From the NCBI GenBank assembly GCA_900772745.1, contig CAAGRV010000082.1, forward strand, positions 1-13,757: 13,757 nucleotides of DNA. The letters are read 5' to 3'. The notes beneath the pieces are model-generated. The model was not told the DNA's origin and searched no databases. It saw only the letters and a list, made by a program, of their open reading frames with translations. Each line of letters starts with the position of its first letter. Position 1 is the first letter of the stretch. The DNA comes from Clostridia bacterium (lineage in GTDB: Bacteria; Bacillota; Clostridia; Christensenellales; UBA3700). The position numbers and the translations under genes were made by a program. Of the stretch, positions 1 to 6,350 are shown one piece after another.

Positions 1-82
1 CCATTCTTCTTGGTCTGCGTTCCACCCGCGCCAATCTCTTTCACATTTTGATTTGGTTTTGCCCCTATGGAACACAACCTTT

Positions 83-1099
83 TCAATTAAAAACTATTTT
101 CACCACAACTTGCACATCGAGATTTTGCAGGTAGTCTTGCCCGTCTTTCCACTCTTTGGGGTGCTTGGCTTTTATCTTTTGCCCCAACTTCAAATAGTCC
201 AAATTGTGAGTTATGCTTTCGCTCAACGAGTGGTACAAAATTTCTTTGATATATTCCGACAATTCTTCCCTTTCGCGCTCGCTCAAACTTTTGCCTTGAT
301 TGGTGGCTTTGACATTCATCGTCAAGCCAACTTTGTCCACGCTAGGACTTGCAAAAGCGAGTTTGGCAGAATATATTTGGAAAGTCGTGTCTACGGTGGG
401 CACGTAAAGACTGCTCCCCAACACTTTGGACTCGACCAACGTTATGCCTACATTTGCCTTGTCGTCCAAGCGGTATTTTGGCTGACTTGCCTTGACCAAA
501 AGTGACGACTTGCACGCCAATTCTTCGCCTTGCTCTTTGCTTTGCACCTCGACGATTGGGATATTTACACACCCGCCCACGGCAGAGCTGTCGCAAAGAT
601 ATTCTCGCATATTGCACATAGAAATGCCTATTTCTTGCTTGTTCATATTGGCGCTATCTCTAAGAATTTTGACGATGGGCATATTGCTTTTGTCCACCAT
701 TTGGACAATCTCCCCCGCCTTTTCGCCCGCCACGAACACATAACAGCTGTCGCTAAGCATTCCAGCTTTGGCTATTTTGTCCAAACTTTGCACCGCCTTT
801 GGGCTCTCGCCCACCACCAAACACAAAGTATGCGCAAGGCTGAGTTCTGCACCCACTTTGGCTGACAAGTTGGCAACGCAGTTGTCAAAGTCATCGCCCT
901 TTGCACTGTAAAACTCGAACCCAATTTCTTTCTTTTTCCTAGACAAAATTTGGGCGGATACCAACATTTTGCCCTCATCTTCATCTAGACCTATGCCGAT
1001 GACCACCGCCCGTTTGCTGATGTCAACATTGGGCACAATATAGTCAAATACGATGAGCATTGCGATAAAGACGACTATCAACAATCCTTTTTTCTTCAC
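83..1099 (-). CDS. gerAC: Spore germination protein GerAC, Ger(x)C family, without lipobox
   Basis: This is the C subunit of a GerA-type germinant receptor, which sits in the inner spore membrane and faces the outside. The 338-residue product is close to the usual family length. After one hydrophobic segment (about residues 5-24) it has the family's opening strand (KRAVVIGIGLDEDE). The N-terminal domain includes LAHTLCLVVGE, and the C-terminal domain ends with LKLGQKIKAKHPKEWK, matching the conserved helix near the end of Ger(x)C proteins. The start is a GTG preceded by an AGGGGGAAAGG-like ribosome binding site. It overlaps the 3' end of gerAB by 56 bp, which suggests translational coupling. 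The oddity is that family members normally carry a lipobox (LxGC) at the end of the signal peptide, while here the segment reads LIVFDYIVP and has no cysteine. Lipid anchoring is therefore not predicted, and the protein probably keeps its N-terminal helix as an anchor. The family call is firm. Confidence 0.9.
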   Translation of the reverse strand: MKKKGLLIVVFIAMLIVFDYIVPNVDISKRAVVIGIGLDEDEGKMLVSAQILSRKKKEIGFEFYSAKGDDFDNCVANLSAKVGAELSLAHTLCLVVGESPKAVQSLDKIAKAGMLSDSCYVFVAGEKAGEIVQMVDKSNMPIVKILRDSANMNKQEIGISMCNMREYLCDSSAVGGCVNIPIVEVQSKEQGEELACKSSLLVKASQPKYRLDDKANVGITLVESKVLGSSLYVPTVDTTFQIYSAKLAFASPSVDKVGLTMNVKATNQGKSLSEREREELSEYIKEILYHSLSESITHNLDYLKLGQKIKAKHPKEWKDGQDYLQNLDVQVVVKIVFN

Positions 1100-2138
1100 C
1101 CTTTCCCCCTTTCGTCGCCACAGCCAACACTATTGGCACGCCATATTCTATCCCCGCCACGACATACCTTATCCAACTGGTTGCGAAAGCATAGTATTTG
1201 GTCACGCTCCCCAGTCCAAAAACAATGAAAATTATGCCCAAAATGCTGACGATTATGTTGGTAAATTTTCGTCTGCCGATGATGAGAGTTACGCCTTGGA
1301 CTATGCCATAAAAGATAAGCGACAACTTGACAATCGCCATAATAAACCAACTGATTATGGTCAACAAATCCGCCTTGCCCATAATGGTTGCCAACAAGTG
1401 AAACTCGGTCAATCTGCCGATTGCGTTGTCTATCCACACTCCGCCGTTGCCGTACACATAGACGAAAACTAGGGCAATGAGCGGTGGAAAAAGTCCAACT
1501 AGCAAAATTGTGAACGCCCCTACTATTTTGTTGCGTTCAGTTTGTCCCACAAGGCAGACGAAAACTAGCGGTGTAAAATCCGAAAACCATACAATATGCT
1601 GGTCGATTGACAGGGCGGCGCTTTGCCAATCATTGAGCGGGAATAGGTTGTAGCGGTCGCCTTCAAGCCTTGCAAAAAAGATATTGAACACCACCGTCAT
1701 GGCTATCACCCAAAACAAAATTTGACTTGCTCTGCCCAATGCGTTCAAGCCTTTGGACGCAATATATCCCACCACTGGTGTAAAAGCAAGCGCAACGTAC
1801 AGCCAAGTTACGTGGTCAAAAACTTGAGTGGATACATATTGGCAAAACTCACTGCCAAGTACGCCGAATTTGACTGCCGAACTGGTGACAATGCCCACAC
1901 CGACTGACTTTTGAAGCCATCTAGGACACCACTCGCCACACACCCCGCCACATTTGGCGACGTAGTAAATAATCGCCAAAAAACATAGCTCGACCAGCGA
2001 CATAATCAGCATAACTATCCACGCCATATTGCCTGCCACTGTGCACAAATACTTGGGCAACATTATCACTTTGAACGCCGACGTCGACATAAACGCCAGC
2101 AACAAAAACTGAGATGTATATAAACGATTGTCTTGCAT
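1044..2138 (-). CDS. gerAB: Spore germination protein GerAB, permease-like receptor subunit
   Basis: This is the B subunit of the germinant receptor, an APC-superfamily-like integral membrane protein thought to bind the germinant. The 364 residues from the chosen start give about ten hydrophobic helices. The first follows RLYTSQFLLLAFMSTSAFKV, with MLPKYLCTVAG and a long AWIVMLIMSLVELCFLAIIYYV helix after it, which is the GerAB (endospore germination permease) pattern and length. The reading frame is open 18 codons further upstream to 2192. I start at the ATG at 2138 because a TAGGAG ribosome binding site (2144-2149) lies 5 nt before it, and the longer start would fall inside a repeat-like element. 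The 3' end overlaps gerAC by 56 bp. It lies 165 nt after the gerAA stop, a long gap for this operon type. Gene order AA-AB-AC is canonical. Confidence 0.92.
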   Translation of the reverse strand: MQDNRLYTSQFLLLAFMSTSAFKVIMLPKYLCTVAGNMAWIVMLIMSLVELCFLAIIYYVAKCGGVCGEWCPRWLQKSVGVGIVTSSAVKFGVLGSEFCQYVSTQVFDHVTWLYVALAFTPVVGYIASKGLNALGRASQILFWVIAMTVVFNIFFARLEGDRYNLFPLNDWQSAALSIDQHIVWFSDFTPLVFVCLVGQTERNKIVGAFTILLVGLFPPLIALVFVYVYGNGGVWIDNAIGRLTEFHLLATIMGKADLLTIISWFIMAIVKLSLIFYGIVQGVTLIIGRRKFTNIIVSILGIIFIVFGLGSVTKYYAFATSWIRYVVAGIEYGVPIVLAVATKGGKGEEKRIVDSRLYRNAHRI

Positions 2139-2143
2139 ATAAA

Positions 2144-2149
2144 CTCCTA
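2144..2149 (-). promoter_or_regulatory. Ribosome binding site fixing the gerAB start
   Basis: The minus strand reads TAGGAG, then 5 nt, then ATG at 2138. The alternative in-frame start at 2192 has no such site, so this element decides the start codon. Confidence 0.8.
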
Positions 2150-2189
2150 CGTTTTGGACTTGCTTTTCGTTTTTTGCTGTTTTGCTTAT

Positions 2190-2255
2190 CAATCCCTATC
2201 GGCTAGTTTCCACATTCGTTCCAACTAGCCACTTTCCCTTATCTAAGGGACAGTC
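2190..2255 (-). repeat. Structured intergenic element, two tandem hairpins, dispersed-repeat-like
   Basis: This 66-bp element lies in the gerAA-gerAB gap. On the minus strand it reads GACTG, then a hairpin (TCCCTTA-GA-TAAGGGA, 2250-2235), then AAGTGGC. A second hairpin follows with an 8-bp perfect stem (GGCTAGTT/AACTAGCC, 2230-2201) and a 14-nt loop, and the element ends with GATAGGGATTG. This layout, a CCCTT/AAGGG hairpin, GTGGC, a variable stem, GCC and an AGGGATTG end, resembles a short non-coding repeat I recall seeing scattered between genes in gut Clostridia genomes. That comparison is from memory. The two hairpins are read directly. On the plus strand the first hairpin is followed by CAGTCTTTTT, so it could act as a terminator in that orientation. 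No second copy is visible in this window. Confidence 0.55.
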
Positions 2256-2303
2256 TTTTTAGCGGATATTATCCTTATGAGCGCCCCACTTATCCATCAT
2301 TCT

Positions 2304-3767
2304 TCATTTTGGCGACCTGTTTCGACTTTTTGGCGGTTTTCGTTGTCTTATGCGGTTGGTGGTAGGGATAGAAAACGGTCTTTCTTCTATGTCGGGCAAC
2401 TCTTCTTTGAGCACTCCGTCTTGCAAGTCGTGCCATAGCATTGGCGCATAAGGCGACAAATAACAACTCCCCCACCCACCTAAGTGCGCAAGGTACACCG
2501 CCAGTGCAATTCCGCCCAACACTATGCCGAGCATACCCAACACACCCGACACTGCCACGCCCACTATCCTAAGCACGCTGGCGGTATTGGTTTGGTCGGG
2601 CACACAATACATTCCTATGGTAGATATAGCCATCACGAATACCGTTTGGCTGGACAAAATACCCGCCTCGACGGCACTCTGTCCCAACACGATAGCTCCC
2701 ACCACAGACAACGCCGTTCCTACGTGCTTGGGCATACGAATACTTGCCTCGCTCAACACTTCGAACACCAACAACACGAACAGCATTTCTAGTGGTGGCG
2801 TAAAGGGCAACGAGTATGAAGATTGGGCTATGCTCAACAAAAATTTGTATGGCAAATACTGATATTGGAATTGTTGGAGAGCGACGTAGACGGACGGCAA
2901 AAGCACGGCGCACAGCATAGCAAACAGCCTTGCCATTCTTACAAGGCTTGCCCGATAACTCTTGACATAATAGTCCTCGCTTGCTTGGAAAGACTCGAAC
3001 AGCAAAAACGGCACTGTCAGCACGGCGGGCGAGCCATCAACGACTATCCCAACTCTGCCTTCCAATAGTTTGGCGGTCAAAATATCAGGCTTTTCGGTGT
3101 TGCCTACTTGCGAAAAAATACTGCTTGGATTGGACTCCAAAAAGCGTGCAATATATGACGACTCGACTATGCCGTCAATGTCAATTTTGGATATGCGCTC
3201 GCCCACCTTGTCCACAATCTGCTTGTCCGCAATTCCGTCGATATAAATCAAGCTTATTTTGGTGCGAGAATATTTGCCCACGTTGAGCATTTTTGTTCTC
3301 AGTTTGGGCGTGGCAAGTCTACGCCTTATCATAGTCAAATTGACCTTCATATCTTCCACAAACCCCTCTCTAGGACCTCGCAAAACTGACGCCACAGGTG
3401 GCTCGGATATGCTCCGCACGGCGTAGCTTTTTTCGGAATATACAAAAATAGACTTTGCGCCGTCTACTAGCAACAAAATATCTCCGCCAGCTAGCCCCAA
3501 AACTGCTTGTTCTCTATCGGTTAGTTCGGCTATTGGCGTGGTGTACACAGTCAATGCTTGCAATCTCTCTATGGTAGGTGGCGTAGGAGAGTTGTCCATT
3601 TTCAACCGCAACAAAATGTTGTCTTCGAGAGTTTCTTTGTCTATCATTCCGTCCAAAAACATAACGCAAGCACTTCGCCCCGCCCACTCAAAATCAATGC
3701 ACTGCATGTCGGTGTCACTGCCAAAAGCTTGCTTGATATATTCTCGCTCGTCTTGATAATTTTGCAT
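2304..3767 (-). CDS. gerAA: Spore germination protein GerAA, receptor A subunit
   Basis: This is the A subunit of the germinant receptor in the inner spore membrane. A hydrophilic N-terminal domain (about residues 1-240) contains the family pattern GPREGFVEDMKVNLTMIRRRL at about 131-151. The hallmark GRVGIVVDGSPAVLTVPFLL motif follows at about 237-256, with DYY soon after. Several membrane helices follow, including PFTPPLEMLFVLLVFEVLSE (about 321-340) and the conserved VGAIVLGQSAVEAGI stretch. The C-terminal tail is strongly basic. The length of 487 residues is normal for the family. An upstream TTG in frame (3803) would overlap the T-run of a putative terminator, so I prefer the ATG at 3767, although its ribosome binding site (TTGGGAT) is weak. 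GerA operons are normally transcribed by sigma-G in the forespore, but I could not find a convincing sigma-G promoter upstream. Confidence 0.92.
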   Translation of the reverse strand: MQNYQDEREYIKQAFGSDTDMQCIDFEWAGRSACVMFLDGMIDKETLEDNILLRLKMDNSPTPPTIERLQALTVYTTPIAELTDREQAVLGLAGGDILLLVDGAKSIFVYSEKSYAVRSISEPPVASVLRGPREGFVEDMKVNLTMIRRRLATPKLRTKMLNVGKYSRTKISLIYIDGIADKQIVDKVGERISKIDIDGIVESSYIARFLESNPSSIFSQVGNTEKPDILTAKLLEGRVGIVVDGSPAVLTVPFLLFESFQASEDYYVKSYRASLVRMARLFAMLCAVLLPSVYVALQQFQYQYLPYKFLLSIAQSSYSLPFTPPLEMLFVLLVFEVLSEASIRMPKHVGTALSVVGAIVLGQSAVEAGILSSQTVFVMAISTIGMYCVPDQTNTASVLRIVGVAVSGVLGMLGIVLGGIALAVYLAHLGGWGSCYLSPYAPMLWHDLQDGVLKEELPDIEERPFSIPTTNRIRQRKPPKSRNRSPK

Positions 3768-3801
3768 ATCCCAATTGTTGCACTTTTGGTGTTTTTTATA
3801 C

Positions 3802-3827
3802 AAAAAAATACCCCAACGCTTGTTGAG
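3802..3827 (-). terminator. Probable Rho-independent terminator of the nagA-hydrolase operon
   Basis: On the minus strand a 6-bp stem with one G-T pair (CTCAAC, loop AAGC, GTTGGG) is followed by GTA and seven Ts. It lies about 50 nt after the hydrolase stop and 35 nt before the gerAA start. The stem is short, so termination may be partial. It would separate vegetative sugar-metabolism transcription from the sporulation-specific ger operon. Confidence 0.5.
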
Positions 3828-3875
3828 ATATTTTACTTTATTTGATTTTGTTGCAACGTGGCTTGTTTGAGCCCC

Positions 3876-4811
3876 CTAGTCCTGTTTGATTGGAGATACA
3901 ACCAAGTTTTCCACTTTGCCCGTCTTCCTTATTTGGTCGAAATATTCTCTCACCATATCATAGAAAACTTTAGATATTTGGCGGTGATAATACAAGTGAT
4001 AACAATGGTCACCTGGGAACGGCGCACCATACAAAAAGTATCTTTTGCCCAGCTGGTCGAGCTTGGCAGTCAATCCCTTTTCGTGTCCACCGACGAAAAC
4101 GTCGTGTTTGCCATACGTAATTATCACGTCTTGGGGGAAGTTTTCGTCCACCCAATCTAGTGTCCTCAGTTGGGCATAATATGGATATGTATCGAGTTTT
4201 TTAGGTGTTTTGCCCGTCATATCGAGTATAATTGAGCTGGCAAGTTTGTTGGTTGCCATAGCGTCAATATCGTATGCTCCACAGCACAAAATACCACTCC
4301 TAAACCTTGCGTCGCTGTCCTCAATACCTAGCGAATGTCGGAATTCCATATTGTCTTGGGTCGCCAGCATCAGGCAGGCTAGCTGTCCGCCCGCCGAGTC
4401 TCCCGTCACGAAAAGATTGTGCGTGTCGAGATTGTACTTTTCGGCATTGTCTTGCACCCATTGGAGAGCCTCATAACAATGTTTGACTGACTGGTGGTAT
4501 TGGTATTGGGGCGAAATTCCATAGTTGATATTGACCACAAAAAACCCCATATCGGCATACAACATACCAAGTCCTCTGCGCTTGTACTTGTCGCCGGTTA
4601 TCCAACCACCGCCGTGGATATTGAACAGCACAATATGTTTTTGTCCGTCCGCTATCTCGGGAATATACAAGTCAAGTTTGCATATCTCGTCCTCGCCATA
4701 AGCTATGTCGTTCTCAATTTGGATATGCTTGTCGCTTTTGAAGTTGTTGTTGCGAGCGTCCTTGAACCAGTCGTCAAAGTCGAACACTGTCTTTTGAAAC
4801 CAAGATTTCAT
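3876..4811 (-). CDS. Alpha/beta-hydrolase, HSL/BD-FAE-like carboxylesterase
   Basis: This is a predicted cytoplasmic serine esterase or deacetylase of the hormone-sensitive-lipase-like group (alpha/beta-hydrolase fold 3 or BD-FAE). It has 311 residues and no signal peptide. The oxyanion-hole motif HGGGW is at 66-70, the nucleophile elbow GDSAGG is at 137-142 (Ser139), the acid is likely Asp237 in KHDVF, and the catalytic His is His269 or His272 in GDHCYH. The ATG lies 7 nt after the nagA stop, with an AGGTAGGTGAA ribosome binding site overlapping that stop, so the two are one operon. The context suggests an acyl- or acetyl-sugar substrate, perhaps O-acetylated amino sugars. That is inference, since these esterases are broad in specificity. 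Fold and catalytic class are sure; substrate is unknown. Confidence 0.82.
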   Translation of the reverse strand: MKSWFQKTVFDFDDWFKDARNNNFKSDKHIQIENDIAYGEDEICKLDLYIPEIADGQKHIVLFNIHGGGWITGDKYKRRGLGMLYADMGFFVVNINYGISPQYQYHQSVKHCYEALQWVQDNAEKYNLDTHNLFVTGDSAGGQLACLMLATQDNMEFRHSLGIEDSDARFRSGILCCGAYDIDAMATNKLASSIILDMTGKTPKKLDTYPYYAQLRTLDWVDENFPQDVIITYGKHDVFVGGHEKGLTAKLDQLGKRYFLYGAPFPGDHCYHLYYHRQISKVFYDMVREYFDQIRKTGKVENLVVSPIKQD

Positions 4812-4818
4812 ATTTCAC

Positions 4819-5988
4819 CTACCTAAGTGTAGATTTGTCCACTCTCTCCCCGCCAAGATATGTATCAACAATATCCAGCTCGTCTGTCATAAGGTTGAAG
4901 TCAGCAAGCATTCCCACTTGGAGATCTCCTCTGTCCGTCAATCCCATAACCTTGGCTGGCACTCGTGTACCCATTGTGAGAATGTCGCATTTGTCCAGTC
5001 CCATACCAAGCAAGTTTTTGACCATTTTGGAGATAGGAGTAACCGAGCCAGCATAAGTGTTGAGGTCAGGGAGCACTGCCACGCCGTCTTCGATTGCAAT
5101 TCGTTGTTTTGACTCTCCGCTACCAATATAATATTCGCCCTCGCTCTCGCCTGCCACACTCAAAGAGTCGGATACCAAACAAATATGGTCTGCGCCCTTG
5201 ATTTTGTAAATCATTCCGAACAAAATATTTGGCACGTGGCGATCGTCTGCAATGACTTCGCATACCAACTCGTCACAGATAAGTCCCATTTCAGTCAGTC
5301 CTAGGTGTTTTTTTGGATTGTCCCTGCGTGATGGTTTGGAAGTGCAATTATATTCGTGGGTGACGGTGCTTGCGCCGTTGTGCACGCACGCCAAAATCTC
5401 GTCGTCGATGCTGTCGTCGTGACCTAGGGAAACTTGAACGCCATTTTGAACTGCCTTTTTGGTGAACTCTGCCGCACATTCTCTGTCGGGAGCAATGGTA
5501 ATTCGCTTGACCATATCAAGGTTTTTCCACACAATTTCCGTATTTTGCTCGGTTGGAGCAACGATAAGCTTTGGTGGGTGAGCTCCTGCGCTTTTGAGTG
5601 CAAGGTATGGTCCTTCCATATGCACGCCGAGTATTCTTGCTCCCCTATTTTGGGTTTTGGCATATTGGCGAATGTTGTCAATCGCCTTATCCGTATCTTC
5701 CATTGACGCTGTTAATGTCGTCGGATAAAATGAAGTAATACCTGTGGACAGCTGGTATCTCGCTATGGTGTCGATAGCCTCATAGCTCGCCTCCATACAA
5801 TCTTTTCCCCAACCGCCGTGAGAGTGAATTTCGATAAATCCCGCAACGCACAACGCACCTTTGCAGTCTACAATGTCGCCAAGTCGTTGGTCGCCGATTG
5901 CAACAATTTTGCCCTCATCAACGCTTAGGTTGGTTGGGTCTAGAATTTTGCCACCTACAAAAGGTCTTACATCTACAAAAGTTTTCAT
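4819..5988 (-). CDS. nagA: N-acetylglucosamine-6-phosphate deacetylase
   Basis: It hydrolyses GlcNAc-6-phosphate to glucosamine-6-phosphate and acetate in the cytoplasm, the entry step of amino-sugar use and cell-wall recycling. It is an amidohydrolase-superfamily TIM barrel of 389 residues, normal for the family. Visible residues are the HSHGG metal motif at His55/His57, HMEGP with Glu125, SLGH with His190, THEYN with His211, the substrate-loop His251 and the catalytic Asp274 (VSDS, where most NagA proteins have TDA). The HxH pair suggests a two-metal type as in Bacillus, rather than the E. coli single-metal form. The C-terminal end has PAKVMGLTDRGDLQVGMLADF, typical of the superfamily. The GTHEYNCTSKPSRRDNP-type loop differs somewhat from textbook NagA, so a related N-acetylhexosamine-6-phosphate substrate is possible. 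It is first in an operon with the hydrolase. No nagB is present in the window. Confidence 0.9.
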   Translation of the reverse strand: MKTFVDVRPFVGGKILDPTNLSVDEGKIVAIGDQRLGDIVDCKGALCVAGFIEIHSHGGWGKDCMEASYEAIDTIARYQLSTGITSFYPTTLTASMEDTDKAIDNIRQYAKTQNRGARILGVHMEGPYLALKSAGAHPPKLIVAPTEQNTEIVWKNLDMVKRITIAPDRECAAEFTKKAVQNGVQVSLGHDDSIDDEILACVHNGASTVTHEYNCTSKPSRRDNPKKHLGLTEMGLICDELVCEVIADDRHVPNILFGMIYKIKGADHICLVSDSLSVAGESEGEYYIGSGESKQRIAIEDGVAVLPDLNTYAGSVTPISKMVKNLLGMGLDKCDILTMGTRVPAKVMGLTDRGDLQVGMLADFNLMTDELDIVDTYLGGERVDKSTLR

Positions 5989-6018
5989 ACTTATCTCTCT
6001 TTTTGTTTGATAATTTAA

Positions 6019-6047
6019 TTATAGTTTTTATCAATGTCATTGTCAAT
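6019..6047 (-). promoter_or_regulatory. Consensus sigma-A promoter of nagA
   Basis: On the minus strand the -35 box TTGACA (6047-6042) and the -10 box TATAAT (6024-6019) are both perfect and separated by exactly 17 nt. The nagA ATG is 31 nt downstream of the -10 box. The -35 region overlaps a small palindrome CAATG-T-CATTG (6033-6043) and a direct repeat TCAATGT (6032-6038, 6044-6050), so a repressor site is plausible. Such a strong core promoter would probably need one to be regulated. Confidence 0.85.
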
Positions 6048-6268
6048 GTACTATATCCAAACTTTTCAAAATCCGCCCCGCCAATACGTTCGCTGGCAAA
6101 ATCTTTTGTAAAATTTTATTTTGTTCGGGCTGTGACTCCCTAAAAATTTTTGGTCGCCAAAACACGCTTTTGGACGAATAATAGCTTTTACAGCTACCAT
6201 TCTTTACCGCATAAGTCACTTTTTAATATTTTGGTTAGCCCTTTTATAAGTTATAGCAATCCCCGCCA

Positions 6269-6300
6269 AAGTAAAATTTACTTACAAATTCTTTACAAAT
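6269..6300. promoter_or_regulatory. Candidate operator: 15-bp palindrome plus direct repeats
   Basis: AAGTAAA-A-TTTACTT (6269-6283) is a perfect inverted repeat. It is followed by two copies of TTACAAAT (6282-6289 and 6293-6300) spaced 11 bp apart, about one helical turn. They abut or overlap the candidate -35 box at 6292, a position typical of regulator binding sites. The bound factor is unknown, and the AT-rich composition raises the chance of coincidence. Confidence 0.4.
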
Positions 6301-6320
6301 ATGATTTTTTGGGGTAATAT
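6292..6320 (+). promoter_or_regulatory. Candidate sigma-A promoter of the 6351 gene cluster
   Basis: TTTACA (6292-6297, five of six consensus bases) is followed by 17 nt and TAATAT (6315-6320, four of six). A transcript would start near 6327 and run into a GAGGTG ribosome binding site (6341-6346) just before the ATG at 6351. Confidence 0.5.
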
Positions 6321-6350
6321 ATACATAAATAATAAATTAAGAGGTGAATT

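Larger units (their letters stand above)
5989..6350. other. Divergent intergenic control region, no gene seen
   Basis: This 362-bp stretch lies between nagA and the plus-strand surface-protein gene. It holds the nagA promoter near its left end and, at its right end, a palindrome, direct repeats and a candidate promoter. In the middle is a weak bulged hairpin, TCG-CCAAAA/TTTTGG-A-CGA (6154-6177), and a TAGCT/AGCTA 5-bp inverted repeat (6182-6196). No reading frame with a ribosome binding site and no recognisable riboswitch or small RNA was found. Confidence 0.6.

Noticed and set aside
1..82. Open frame on the minus strand after the gerAC stop, possibly a fourth operon gene
   Set aside because: It is under 27 codons to the contig edge, and neither the TTG nor the GTG start has a properly spaced ribosome binding site. 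It may be real but cannot be supported here.
3768..3803. Longer GerAA start at the TTG at 3803
   Set aside because: It lies in the T-run of a probable terminator and adds residues not typical of GerAA. The ATG at 3767 begins the usual family N-terminus.
6154..6177. Hairpin TCG-CCAAAA/TTTTGG-A-CGA as a terminator or riboswitch
   Set aside because: The stem is short and AT-rich with a bulge, no T-run follows directly, and it matches no riboswitch I know.
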